Source: an uncultured Porphyromonadaceae bacterium (GTDB taxonomy: Bacteria; Bacteroidota; Bacteroidia; Bacteroidales; Muribaculaceae). From it: DNA of 31,192 bases. The first letter of the stretch is position 1. Every line of letters starts with the position of its first letter. Below are positions 6,205-14,336 of the stretch, in pieces. The stretch lies in contig URLF01000024.1 in the NCBI GenBank assembly GCA_900548705.1, positions 1 through 31,192 of the forward strand, written 5' to 3'. The notes under the pieces are model-generated. The model did not search any database and had not been told where the DNA came from. It was given only the letters and a program-made list of their open reading frames with translations. A program made the position numbers and the translations under genes.

Positions 6205-7545
6205 TCAGCGGAGGAGATGCTTCTTGCCATTGATGATGTAGAGACCGGCGGGAAGGCTGGAAAGGTCAGCCGAATTGAGTGTGTCGAGGATGAGGATACC
6301 CTGCAGGTTGTAGACCTTGAATCCGTTGTCGGTCTTTCCGGTCACCACGTTCTCGATGCCGGATGAGGCATCGGCGTATTCTCCGAATACGGTCTTTGAG
6401 TCCAGGACAAAGTCCTCTTCGTCGTAGTCGTAATAGCTGTAAAGGATTTCGGTGGGGTTGCCGTTGTCATCATATGTGTAGTCAGCCTTGCTGCCGTCAA
6501 CCATCTCGGTAAGGCCTTCGTAGGTTTCGGTCAAGGTCTCCATTATGGTGTTGCCATGGCTGTCTAACATAACTTCGGTAACGGAAATGTAGGTCGGCTC
6601 CTCGGTTGGTTCGCCATCCTCATCGAAATATTCCATATCGGTCAGACGGTAACTGCCGTTTTCGTCGATGGTCTCCTTCTGGGTAGTGGTGCCGACAGTG
6701 AGGTCTGCGTATGTCTGCTTGAGGAGATAGTCGCCGGGATTCTCTTCGGAGTATTCCACGATGATATGGCCGTCAAGTTCATCCTCCACATATACCTCGG
6801 CTGACGCGATGCGGTTGGAGCCTTCGACCATCTCAACCAGTGAGGAATTGGTCATCTGGCCATCGGTGGCTGCCCAGACGATGTTGCGGTATGACAGGCC
6901 GCCATCCAGCTGCCAGTCGGGAATATCCATCTCATAGTTGGTGAAATACATGAACTCGTTGGCTTTGCCGGTGGTCTCATCATAGTTCCATACCGATTTG
7001 TAGGCAGGTATCATATTTCCCATGAGGGGAAGCGACTTGACAATCTCGATGATATTGTCTTCGGCGTTGCGGGTGATCACATTGGTCTCGCAGTAGAAAT
7101 TCTCCACCCATTCGCCATCTGTCCAGTCGTAACCGAGGCGCTCGGTGTAAAAGTCATGCACGACGGGGTCGTAGATATAGGTGCGTTTTGAGACATTCAC
7201 CCAAGCCTCCCCATCCTGCTGGGTTGTCAGGAGGAATACAGGCTTGTTGAATTCATCGTAGGATGTTTCCTCACGGAGGATTCCATCCTCTGACTCAATA
7301 TCAGTCCTGATGGTGTTTCCTTTGGAGTCATATCCGAAAGTCATAGAGCCGAGCAGTTCCCATTCGCCGTCCATATAGCTATAGTCAGTCTGTGATACAG
7401 GACGCCATATGGGATTGTCGGTTCCGGCCTTCTTCAGGACAGCAAGTTTTGTTGCGGCTCCACGTTTTGTTTTGAAACGGTTGCCGGCATATGTGGCTGA
7501 TGCTCCCAGGAGGGCGCAAAGGGAGAGGATGTAGATTTTTTTCAT
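6205..7545 (-). CDS. Secreted protein with YD-like repeats and T9SS-type C-terminal sorting domain
   Basis: The frame encodes 446 residues from the ATG at 7545; the longer frame to 7605 is rejected because MKKIYILSLCALLGASATYA is a typical signal peptide. The mature part is acidic and rich in Tyr, Asp and Glu. It contains recurring RHS/YD-like strands such as FGYDSKGNTIRTDIE and YTYDDNGNPTEILYSYY, suggesting a repetitive beta-sheet protein. The end, from GFKVYNLQGILILD through LPAGLYIINGKKHLLR, resembles the type A sorting domain that directs proteins through the type IX secretion system to the cell surface. It has its own promoter and terminator. I do not recognise a specific function; surface binding or carbohydrate capture is only a guess. 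Confidence 0.85.
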   Translation of the reverse strand: MKKIYILSLCALLGASATYAGNRFKTKRGAATKLAVLKKAGTDNPIWRPVSQTDYSYMDGEWELLGSMTFGYDSKGNTIRTDIESEDGILREETSYDEFNKPVFLLTTQQDGEAWVNVSKRTYIYDPVVHDFYTERLGYDWTDGEWVENFYCETNVITRNAEDNIIEIVKSLPLMGNMIPAYKSVWNYDETTGKANEFMYFTNYEMDIPDWQLDGGLSYRNIVWAATDGQMTNSSLVEMVEGSNRIASAEVYVEDELDGHIIVEYSEENPGDYLLKQTYADLTVGTTTQKETIDENGSYRLTDMEYFDEDGEPTEEPTYISVTEVMLDSHGNTIMETLTETYEGLTEMVDGSKADYTYDDNGNPTEILYSYYDYDEEDFVLDSKTVFGEYADASSGIENVVTGKTDNGFKVYNLQGILILDTLNSADLSSLPAGLYIINGKKHLLR

Positions 7546-7602
7546 GCAATAAGAATTTAGTAATTTGTCTGGTGATGTCCTTAAATGGAATAGCACTCGC
7601 GA

Positions 7603-7634
7603 CAAAGTTACTAAATTTTCGACTAAAATGCAAA
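7603..7634 (-). promoter_or_regulatory. Promoter of the 6205-7545 gene
   Basis: On minus, TTTG (7634..7631), 20 bases and TAACTTTG (7610..7603) match the Bacteroidetes consensus. The leader to the ATG at 7545 would be about 50 bases. The box begins immediately after the upstream gene's stop. Confidence 0.75.
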
Positions 7635-9032
7635 TTATTTGGGCAATTCCGAGGAATACAGCAGTGAATGGTCGCGCCGACGATCAAAGACTTTTTTGCC
7701 CGCCACATAGGTGGCGCGGATTACATTGTCAGGTGCGAGAGTCTGCAAAACAAACAGTTTGTCGGTAAGTGAACGGGCAAACTGAAGTCTCCATTCAAGG
7801 AATTCGGTTGCCTTGAAATCGATTACAGCCATGTCGGCCTCATATCCCGGGCGGAGGGAACCGATGATGTCGGCAAGACGCAACACTTCCGCTCCTCCCC
7901 GCGTGGCCATATAGAAGCTGCGCAACACCTGGAGGGGATTGTCATCGAGCATTGCTACCTTGTATGCCTCTCCGAGCTGGCGAAGGATTGAGAAACTTGT
8001 GCCGCCACCGACATCAGTGCCGATTCCGACATCGCATCGGTGTGCAGGATCAGTCGCCTCCCTGAATCTGAATTCCCCGTCACCCAGGAAAAGGTTTGAT
8101 GACGGGCAGTGGGCAACCCCGCATCCCGCCTCGGAGAGCCTTTTCCATTCCTCGGGCCTGACGATGCAGCAATGGGCCATTACCGTGTGGTGGTCAATCA
8201 GTCCGAACCGGTCATATATGTCGGTGTAGTTGACCGCCTCCGGGAACAATGACAACGCCCATTCGATTTCAGGGGCGGCCTCGTCGAGATGAGAGTGGAG
8301 ATAGACCCCCTCGTCAAGATGACGGCGGTAAAGCTCCCCGGCGAGTTTGAGCTGGAGCGGGGTGCTGGTCGGGGCGAAGCGCGGGATGATGGCGTAGAGC
8401 TGGCGGCCACGGCGATGCCATTTGGTCAGCAGTTTCTCGGTCAGCAGTATGGAGCCTTCTGTCGACGGGTCTTTGAGCGAATCAGGCAGGTTGCGGTCCT
8501 GGAGGACCTTCCCCGTTATGGTTCGGGCGTTGTACCGCTCCGACTCCTCGAAGAGAGCGTTGACCGAAGCCTCGAAGGTGGTGGAGAAGACATTGGCGGT
8601 GGTGGTGCCGTTTGATAAGGTCTGCCTGAAAAACATGCGGGCCACTTCGTCGGCAAAATCCTTGTCGCGGAATTTCGCTTCGGTCGGGAATGTGTATCGG
8701 TTGAGCCAGTTGATAAGCGTGTCGCCGTATGAACCGATCATCGGCGACTGCACATAATGGATATGGCAGTCGATGAACCCCGGCATTATCAGCGAATCCT
8801 CATATCGGTCTATATCGTCAAGTGAAGGATATGCCGCGACCACATCCTTGTATGCCCCGATGGCCAGGATGCGTCCATCCTGGATCACGGCCAGACCATC
8901 GGGATAATAGTCGTAGCAGTCAGACCCGTTGCTGACCAACGGGTCATGGCGGAAAGTAAGCATCGCGCCGCGTATCCCTTTTACAGGACCGCCGGCGGTA
9001 TTGACCGGGAGGGAAGATATCTTGCTGTTCAT
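7635..9032 (-). CDS. guaD: Guanine deaminase
   Basis: This 465-residue amidohydrolase converts guanine to xanthine and ammonia in purine salvage or catabolism. It shows the zinc-dependent amidohydrolase layout: a small N-terminal beta domain (about 15-80), PGFIDCHIHYVQ with metal-binding His90 and His92, YLHSHLDEAAPEIEW, a metal His near HHTVMAHCCIVRPEEW, the guanine-deaminase signature AHCPSSNLFLGDGEF, and GIGTDVGGGTSFSI with the catalytic Asp. The length is slightly above the usual 430-450. No other purine gene is adjacent; it sits between two genes for surface-type proteins. There is no convincing TAnnTTTG box upstream, only a GC-rich imperfect inverted repeat (GGAAGC/GCTTCC, about 9060-9093) in the leader. 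The ATG at 9032 is the only sensible start. Confidence 0.93.
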   Translation of the reverse strand: MNSKISSLPVNTAGGPVKGIRGAMLTFRHDPLVSNGSDCYDYYPDGLAVIQDGRILAIGAYKDVVAAYPSLDDIDRYEDSLIMPGFIDCHIHYVQSPMIGSYGDTLINWLNRYTFPTEAKFRDKDFADEVARMFFRQTLSNGTTTANVFSTTFEASVNALFEESERYNARTITGKVLQDRNLPDSLKDPSTEGSILLTEKLLTKWHRRGRQLYAIIPRFAPTSTPLQLKLAGELYRRHLDEGVYLHSHLDEAAPEIEWALSLFPEAVNYTDIYDRFGLIDHHTVMAHCCIVRPEEWKRLSEAGCGVAHCPSSNLFLGDGEFRFREATDPAHRCDVGIGTDVGGGTSFSILRQLGEAYKVAMLDDNPLQVLRSFYMATRGGAEVLRLADIIGSLRPGYEADMAVIDFKATEFLEWRLQFARSLTDKLFVLQTLAPDNVIRATYVAGKKVFDRRRDHSLLYSSELPK

Positions 9033-9190
9033 ATTATAATCAATTGTGAAGTCGAAACGGGAAGCCCCCCTTATTCTTGTCAGGGAAGCTTCCTATATTG
9101 ATTAACACCGGACTTACGAATCTGTTGAATCCATATCCCGAAAGATGGAGCGCGTTATATGGCTCCTTGCAGCCCCTCCTTAAAAAGGAA

Positions 9191-9246
9191 GCCGTATGTC
9201 GTTGACGTGTCTACCCTGTGAGAGGGCCACGCCACCGACATACGGC
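9191..9246 (-). terminator. Hairpin terminator after the large adhesin gene
   Basis: GCCGTATGTCG (9191-9201) is the exact reverse complement of 9236-9246, with a 34-base insert between. On minus it is followed by TTCCTTTTTAAGG, a T-rich tail, about 50 bases past the stop at 9298. The loop is unusually long for an intrinsic terminator. Confidence 0.5.
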
Positions 9247-9297
9247 ATATGGTTATTGGCGGGAACGAATCAGGGTCGTCCCCAAGGGTTCATCCTA

Positions 9298-12200
9298 TCA
9301 GTTGACAGCAACCTTGAAGGTCTTCTCGCCGACGGTCACGACATATATGCCGGGAGCGACGGGAACCGACTGGATGTCGGCTGACAGGAGAGTGCTGGCC
9401 ACCTGGAGACCGGCGGGGGCGAATACACGGGCGGTCTGCCCTGCCAGTCCGGTGAAGAGGATGGCTCCGGTCTTACCCTCGACGGAAACGGCGTTTCCTA
9501 CGGCTGCGACGTTCACGCCCGACTGAGAAGCTGAGCGCACGGAATAGGAGTCAATCATCGGAGTCGAGGAGCTTCCGCCAAGGAAGTTGACATGCAGGCG
9601 GGCATCTACCCATTTGAGACCCTGCAGCTCATCGGGAAGAGTGTATTTGAACTTCTTCCAGCCTTCGGTGGTCTGGGGGATTTCGACAGAGCCGAGTACG
9701 GTGTATTCATCCATGCCGTATCCGGCAGCCATCAGGGTCATCTCGCAGGCGTGGGGATGATGGTAGCTGGAGAACTCGATTTCGGCATCTGTCAGACCCT
9801 CGGTCGAGAATTTCGGCAGGTAGATGAACGAGTCGCCACGGTTCCAGGAGGTGTGGCCGCAGAGGGCGAAGCCACCTTCCTCGGAGACAGCCGTCGGAAG
9901 GATGGTGGAGGGATCGGTGATGCTCCATGTGGGGGAGTATTCCGCGCCGAGCGATGAGCCGAGTGCAAGCGGCTGATAGTGGATGCTGCCGTTCTCGAAG
10001 GTCTCATCCATCGGCAGGGTGTAAGGTGTGCCGAGAACCACGGTGAACGATGTCATCGAGGAGCCGGAGTTGAGGCCGTTGTAAGCCTGCAGGCCGAGGG
10101 TCAGCATGGTCAGGGGGGCGTTGGCGTATTCCAGCTCATAGGTCATGGTCAGCGCGTCGGTGACATCGACCTGATACCAGTCCTCATCATCGGCATCCCA
10201 TTCCCAGAGGTAGTAGTCGATACCCTCGGGGTTGACATGGCCTCCTGACGCGCCGGTGGTGATGGCCTGGTAGTCAATCTTGACACTCATGTTGTCTTCG
10301 GCGACAGTCAGGGCGGTGATTACCGGAGCGGTCGGACGGTCGAGACCGCAGTTGACTTCAATCGAGCTGCTGGGACCTTCACCGAGTTCGGAGGAGACAA
10401 TGACGGAAACCACTGATTTCCCTTCGGGGCATACTATGCGTAATGAGGCTTCCTCGCCGGGCTTCCCTTCAACGGTCTTGGTCTCGGTGGAACTTTTGAC
10501 AGTCGCGGTAAGGGCGGTTTCCGCTTCAAGAGCGTCGCCGCCGTTGTTGATGAGGGGGAACTTGAAGGTCACGTCGGCGAAAAGCTCTCCGGTCTCAAGG
10601 CCGTCACCTGCGAGGTCGGTGACAGCGGCCGGAGTCAGCAGGTTGGCCGCGCTCTCCTTCATTGTCAGTTTGTTGACATAGAGATAATACATGTTTTTGT
10701 CGGAAACGCAGTGTACGCCGATGAAGTAGCGTCCGGCCTCCTCAAGCTGGATGGTCTGCTCGAAAAGACGCCAGTCGTCGTTGCTGACGGTGGTACGTTC
10801 GAATACAGGTATTGTCATCCCCTCGACGCTCTGTTCGCGTCCGATGAACACCTCAAACGCCTCGGGATTTGAGGTGGACTGACATTTGGCGTTGATGGCG
10901 ATGTCATAGAGCTTGCCACCCTCGGTCACCTCAATGGCGGGAGTGATGAACCAGTCATCGGCCGGTTCGGAAGAGTTCCATTTGTACTGGAATCCCTGGT
11001 CGGTGCCGGTCCATGTGCTGCTGTCATCATTGGTGTTTATAATCTGGAAGTAATCGATGGCGTCCTTGGTCAGGGCCAGTTCGAGAGGAAGCGAGTAGGC
11101 GAATGAGGGGGAGAGGGTACATTTGAAGCTCAGCTCGCTGGTCTGCTTGCCGAGTCGGCTTCCATCCTCCTGGAGGATATAGGTGGTGGATGTCACGGTA
11201 TGGTTGCCGAGCGCCAGACCGGTGAACTCGATGGGCTTGCTTTCGCCGGGAGCGCCGGTGATGGACTCGCCGTAGTCCTCGCCGTCAAGGGTGATGTCGG
11301 CGTGGAGGAGTGTGGAGGGCTCCATCGGTGAGCCGGCGAGGTTGTCGGCCGGGAATGTGAGGGTCACGGTGCCGTCGCCCCCGTCAAATGTCGGGTCGGA
11401 GAGGGTCGAAGCCTGCGGTGCGGACCCGTCGGTCTCGTCAACGAAGATGTTCTGGAGGTAGAGGTAAGATGCGCTTGCGGGTGAGATGGCGTGAAAGGCG
11501 ATGTAGAACTCGCGGCCATCCACGGGGAAGATGGCTTCCTGTGTCGTGAAACTCTCCGGTGACTGGAAGGAGGCGTTTCTCCAAATCACATTCTGGCTCA
11601 GGGCCTCGACAGTAGGCTCATACGCCATGCATACCTCCAGGCCCTCGTTGTTGTATTTGGTGGCCACATTGAAGGTCAGCTTGCGTGCGCCTGCAGTTGT
11701 GCCCTCGAACGCCGGGAGTATGATCCAGTCATCGCCGGGATTTGACCAGTCATAGGTATATCGGAATGTCCCTTCCGAGGTGACATTACCTGTGGGATAG
11801 CCGCTTGTGGCGTATTCCCATGTCTTCTGGTCATTGTTGGCGTTGATGACCGTGCACCAGTCGAACTCGTCGTTGTCAGGCTCGAACACATATCCCAGGG
11901 GGATAGGCACAGGCTGCAGTTTCGAGAACTTATGCTCGACAGTTGCCGGTTCCGAATAAAGGTCGCCGACATAGGCGCGTGCCGAGATGGTGTGGTTGCC
12001 GCTTTTGCCTACATTGAAATTGATGACGGCTGATGAACCGGGAGCGCCGGTGACTGTGCCGTTGTCCAGCTCCTGTCCGTCAAGAGATACTTTTGCAGTG
12101 ATGGATTCAGCTGTCAGCGGGTCTCCGCCGAGGGTCTGGGTGGGGAGGGTGACGCTCAGAGCGCAGTCGAGGCCGGTGGCCTCGACCGACAGCGCCGGCG

Positions 12201-12843
12201 CTGTCGGCTGATCAGGAGACAGTTTTTCGATTGTAATGTCCTTGAAATAGGTGTAGAACATATTGGCATCGGAAAATGAATAGAGCCCGATATGCCATTG
12301 TCCGTCAGAGGGCACGTCTACTGTGCGTGACTCGGTGACATCCGAAGAGTTGGAGTAGCCGGTTTTCTCCATGATGGTGATGGTCATGGATTCCGGAGTG
12401 GCGGCATTACCGAAGCACATCCTGAAATTCTCCTTGTTGCCACGGGTCTTGTAGGTGTATGTCACCTTGTATGTCCCGGCTTCGAGATTGACAGCCGGAA
12501 GGATACACCAGTCGTCCATGGCCAGGGAGTAGCTGTATGTGCATTTGAAATATCCATCCTCGAAACTCCATGTCTTGCCGTCTTCATTGCCGTCGATGAT
12601 GGTGCACTCGGCAAACTGCTCGGCTGTCGGGGCGAATGTCACGGGAGCCGTGTAGCCTCCTTCGGGGGCGCGGTTGGGAATCGTTTTCGCGCTCCCTAAC
12701 TTTACAAGCCGCGGGGCTACTTCGGCGGTCTTTTCTGCTCCTGCCGGAACCTGAAGCTGTTCCTTCTGGTCGGCAAGTCCGATCGCTGCGAGGAATCCGG
12801 CAGTGGCCAGTCCTCCGCATAACAGGGATAACTTTTTAATCAT
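9298..12843 (-). CDS. Large secreted modular adhesin-like protein with C-terminal sorting domain
   Basis: The protein is 1181 residues from the ATG at 12843 (a GTG two codons upstream is possible). It begins with a signal peptide (MIKKLSLLCGGLATAGFLAA). Four jelly-roll modules of the cleaved-adhesin/choice-of-anchor type follow, near residues 75-205, 318-480, 588-740 and 943-1105. The first three share a motif: CTIIDGNEDGKTW, CTVINANNDQKTW and FQIINTNDDSSTW, each followed by a DDWxIxPA strand. Immunoglobulin/FN3-like spacers separate them, with repeated TGAPGSS and TGAPGES loops. The last 70 residues (GAILFTGLAGQTARVF through VAPGIYVVTVGEKTFKVAVN) look like a T9SS type A sorting domain. Related domains in Bacteroidetes bind glycans or host proteins or accompany proteases; no protease is visible here. 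A -7 box lies about 107 bases upstream. Confidence 0.88.
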   Translation of the reverse strand: MIKKLSLLCGGLATAGFLAAIGLADQKEQLQVPAGAEKTAEVAPRLVKLGSAKTIPNRAPEGGYTAPVTFAPTAEQFAECTIIDGNEDGKTWSFEDGYFKCTYSYSLAMDDWCILPAVNLEAGTYKVTYTYKTRGNKENFRMCFGNAATPESMTITIMEKTGYSNSSDVTESRTVDVPSDGQWHIGLYSFSDANMFYTYFKDITIEKLSPDQPTAPALSVEATGLDCALSVTLPTQTLGGDPLTAESITAKVSLDGQELDNGTVTGAPGSSAVINFNVGKSGNHTISARAYVGDLYSEPATVEHKFSKLQPVPIPLGYVFEPDNDEFDWCTVINANNDQKTWEYATSGYPTGNVTSEGTFRYTYDWSNPGDDWIILPAFEGTTAGARKLTFNVATKYNNEGLEVCMAYEPTVEALSQNVIWRNASFQSPESFTTQEAIFPVDGREFYIAFHAISPASASYLYLQNIFVDETDGSAPQASTLSDPTFDGGDGTVTLTFPADNLAGSPMEPSTLLHADITLDGEDYGESITGAPGESKPIEFTGLALGNHTVTSTTYILQEDGSRLGKQTSELSFKCTLSPSFAYSLPLELALTKDAIDYFQIINTNDDSSTWTGTDQGFQYKWNSSEPADDWFITPAIEVTEGGKLYDIAINAKCQSTSNPEAFEVFIGREQSVEGMTIPVFERTTVSNDDWRLFEQTIQLEEAGRYFIGVHCVSDKNMYYLYVNKLTMKESAANLLTPAAVTDLAGDGLETGELFADVTFKFPLINNGGDALEAETALTATVKSSTETKTVEGKPGEEASLRIVCPEGKSVVSVIVSSELGEGPSSSIEVNCGLDRPTAPVITALTVAEDNMSVKIDYQAITTGASGGHVNPEGIDYYLWEWDADDEDWYQVDVTDALTMTYELEYANAPLTMLTLGLQAYNGLNSGSSMTSFTVVLGTPYTLPMDETFENGSIHYQPLALGSSLGAEYSPTWSITDPSTILPTAVSEEGGFALCGHTSWNRGDSFIYLPKFSTEGLTDAEIEFSSYHHPHACEMTLMAAGYGMDEYTVLGSVEIPQTTEGWKKFKYTLPDELQGLKWVDARLHVNFLGGSSSTPMIDSYSVRSASQSGVNVAAVGNAVSVEGKTGAILFTGLAGQTARVFAPAGLQVASTLLSADIQSVPVAPGIYVVTVGEKTFKVAVN

Positions 12844-12949
12844 TAGCACTTAAATTTAATTATACAACAGTTTGGGAATAGTTAGCGATGTATTGCGCCG
12901 GAAGCGCGGATTGGAATCCTTTATGAATACTGAGCGAATACTGATGTCG

Positions 12950-12957
12950 CAAAAGTA
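12950..12957 (-). promoter_or_regulatory. Likely -7 box of the large adhesin gene
   Basis: TACTTTTG on minus fits TAnnTTTG. A TTG lies 22 bases upstream of it (12982..12980), slightly wider than usual. The leader would be about 100 bases. Confidence 0.45.
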
Positions 12958-12989
12958 CAAAAAATATTAAAATTGATGGCAAGATTTTG

Positions 12990-12997
12990 TAATTTTG
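12990..12997 (+). promoter_or_regulatory. Candidate -7 box of bioB
   Basis: TAATTTTG ends 22 bases before the bioB ATG in AT-rich DNA, which would leave a leader of about 15 bases. The -33 element is poor (TTA at 12967-12969). A second TAATTTGG at 13003 is an alternative. Confidence 0.35.
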
Positions 12998-13019
12998 TGG
13001 CATAATTTGGAAAAATGCT

Positions 13020-13988
13020 ATGGTAGATATCCAATCACTGAAAAACAAGATACTTACAGACGGAGAAATCTCCGCCGAGGAGGCTTATTCCCTGTGTGAC
13101 ATCGATGCCTCCCAGCATGAAGAGCTCTGGGATAGCGCGATGGAGATTACCCGCCGCTTCTGTCCCAAGGTGTTCGATTCCTGCTCGATTATAAATGCCC
13201 GTTCCGGCAAATGTCCGGAAAACTGCAAGTGGTGTGCCCAGTCGGCCCATCACAACACTGAAATCGAGGTCTATCCTTTGATAAGCCGTGAACAGTGTAT
13301 GTCTGTGGCCGAGCACAACCGGCTGCAGGGCATACATCGTTTTTCACTCGTCACAAGTGGACGAGCTATGAAAGGGGAGGCTCTCGACACGGTTTGCGGC
13401 TACTATCGTGAATTACACAAGAAAGGGGGCATGCAGCTTTGCGCGTCAATGGGATTGCTGGGGCGTGAGGAGTTGCGGAAACTTTATGATTCCGGGGTAA
13501 CCCGTTATCATTGCAACCTTGAGGCTGCTCCCTCATATTTCCCCACTCTCTGTTCGACTCATACCGTCGAGGAGAAAATCAAGACCATCGACATTGCCCG
13601 TGAAATCGGTTTCGAGGTCTGCAGCGGGGGTATAATCGGGATGGGGGAGTCGCCTCGACAGCGGGTCGAACTCGCGTTGGAACTGCGTCGTGTGGAGCCG
13701 AGGTCAATCCCGATTAATCTACTCTGTCCGATTCCCGGCACACCACTCGAAAATACTCCCCCGTTGCCCGAGCAAGAAGTGCTTGACGCGATAGCGATAT
13801 TCAGGTTTGTGCATCCGCGTGTGTTCCTTCGTTTCGCAGGAGGCCGTGCCCGTCTGAGCCGCGAAACCCAGTTGCGGGCATTGCAGATCGGAATGAATGG
13901 AGGAATCGTAGGCGACCTGCTGACCACCATCGGCTCCAAGGTCGCCGATGACAAGCCTATGATTGAATCTGCCGGATATGAATTCTGA
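13020..13988 (+). CDS. bioB: Biotin synthase
   Basis: BioB is a radical SAM enzyme that inserts sulfur into dethiobiotin in the last step of biotin synthesis. The 322-residue protein has the SAM-cluster motif CPENCKWC (Cys65, Cys69, Cys72), VCSGGIIGMGE, and SIPINLLCPIPGTPL. E. coli BioB also uses three cysteines and one arginine for a sulfur-donating [2Fe-2S] cluster. By eye, the first of these (Cys in FCMGA) aligns here with Ser in FSLVTSG. Extra cysteines appear in YHCNLEAA and TLCSTHT, so the second cluster may be of the kind described for obligate anaerobes. It stands alone, with no other bio gene beside it. The ATG at 13020 follows an AT-rich promoter region. Confidence 0.95.
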   Translation: MVDIQSLKNKILTDGEISAEEAYSLCDIDASQHEELWDSAMEITRRFCPKVFDSCSIINARSGKCPENCKWCAQSAHHNTEIEVYPLISREQCMSVAEHNRLQGIHRFSLVTSGRAMKGEALDTVCGYYRELHKKGGMQLCASMGLLGREELRKLYDSGVTRYHCNLEAAPSYFPTLCSTHTVEEKIKTIDIAREIGFEVCSGGIIGMGESPRQRVELALELRRVEPRSIPINLLCPIPGTPLENTPPLPEQEVLDAIAIFRFVHPRVFLRFAGGRARLSRETQLRALQIGMNGGIVGDLLTTIGSKVADDKPMIESAGYEF

Positions 13989-14143
13989 CATGGCTGACCG
14001 CCTTTTTCTAAAAATCATTTTGGCTGTAAATATTTGCCAATCAGAGAAAAATGGCACTATGTCATGGATTTGTTGAAAATTTTTTGTGAAATTTTTCCAA
14101 AAATACTTGCAAAAGTCAGAATAAATTCGGAACTTTGCACTGT
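13989..14143. other. AT-rich gap between bioB and the small RNA unit
   Basis: No gene is seen. The stretch becomes strongly A/T-rich at 14040-14110, directly before the small-RNA promoter, which may act as an upstream promoter element. A weak TTGGC/GCCAA hairpin (about 14020-14041) could be the end of bioB transcription. Confidence 0.4.
14107..14137 (+). promoter_or_regulatory. Promoter of small RNA copy 1
   Basis: TTG (14107-14109), 20 bases and GAACTTTG (14130-14137) fit the Bacteroidetes promoter with one mismatch (G for T at the first base of the -7 box). Confidence 0.6.
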
Positions 14144-14213
14144 GTGTTTTTCATAGTATTAGATTAAGATAAAGGTTTAAAGGAGAAAGGTCGTTGTGAA
14201 ACGACCTTTTTTT
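14144..14213 (+). ncRNA. Putative small RNA, copy 1 (upstream of tnaA)
   Basis: Roughly 70 bases lie between a good promoter and a strong intrinsic terminator, with no convincing reading frame. The 20-base block at 14146-14165 (GTTTTTCATAGTATTAGATT) falls at the predicted RNA 5' end and recurs with one mismatch in the unit at 19667-19731 on the other strand. The middle is purine-rich (AAAGGAGAAAGG). The 3' end is the hairpin AAGGTCGTT / AACGACCTT followed by seven T. I cannot name an RNA family. tnaA begins 123 bases after the T-run and has its own candidate promoter, so this looks like a separate transcript rather than a simple tnaA leader. Confidence 0.55.
14187..14213 (+). terminator. Intrinsic terminator of small RNA copy 1
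   Basis: AAGGTCGTT (14187-14195), loop GTGA and AACGACCTT (14200-14208) overlap a seven-T run (14207-14213). Confidence 0.85.
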
Positions 14214-14227
14214 ATTTTGCCATACTC

Positions 14228-14257
14228 TTGCCCACTCCGGAATTTTTTCCTAAATTG
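14228..14257 (+). promoter_or_regulatory. Candidate promoter of tnaA
   Basis: TTG (14228-14230), 20 bases and TAAATTG (14251-14257). The -7 box lacks one T of TAnnTTTG. The leader would be about 70 bases. It lies after the small-RNA terminator. Confidence 0.4.
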
Positions 14258-14336
14258 CGTGCCGTAATATACCGTGACCGCCCGACGGCGGCTTTCACCT
14301 CACCTTAAATCAACCCTATTTCAACGACACGACACC

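Noticed and set aside
6134..6241. A 35-codon frame containing Gln-Tyr-Val-Thr repeats
   Set aside because: It has no promoter or ribosome-binding signal, runs into the 3' end of the opposite gene, and exists because of the tandem 12-bp repeat.
9033..9190. A purine riboswitch before guaD
   Set aside because: Only a short GGAAGC/GCTTCC hairpin is present; no three-way junction with conserved loops is visible.
14196..14276. A short frame beginning GTG after AAAGGAGAAAGG in small RNA copy 1
   Set aside because: The GTG is the terminator loop, Bacteroidales rarely use such sites, and copy 2 has no matching frame.
14214..14336. A TnaC-type leader peptide before tnaA
   Set aside because: No short frame with a critical Trp and a following rho-type boundary could be found.
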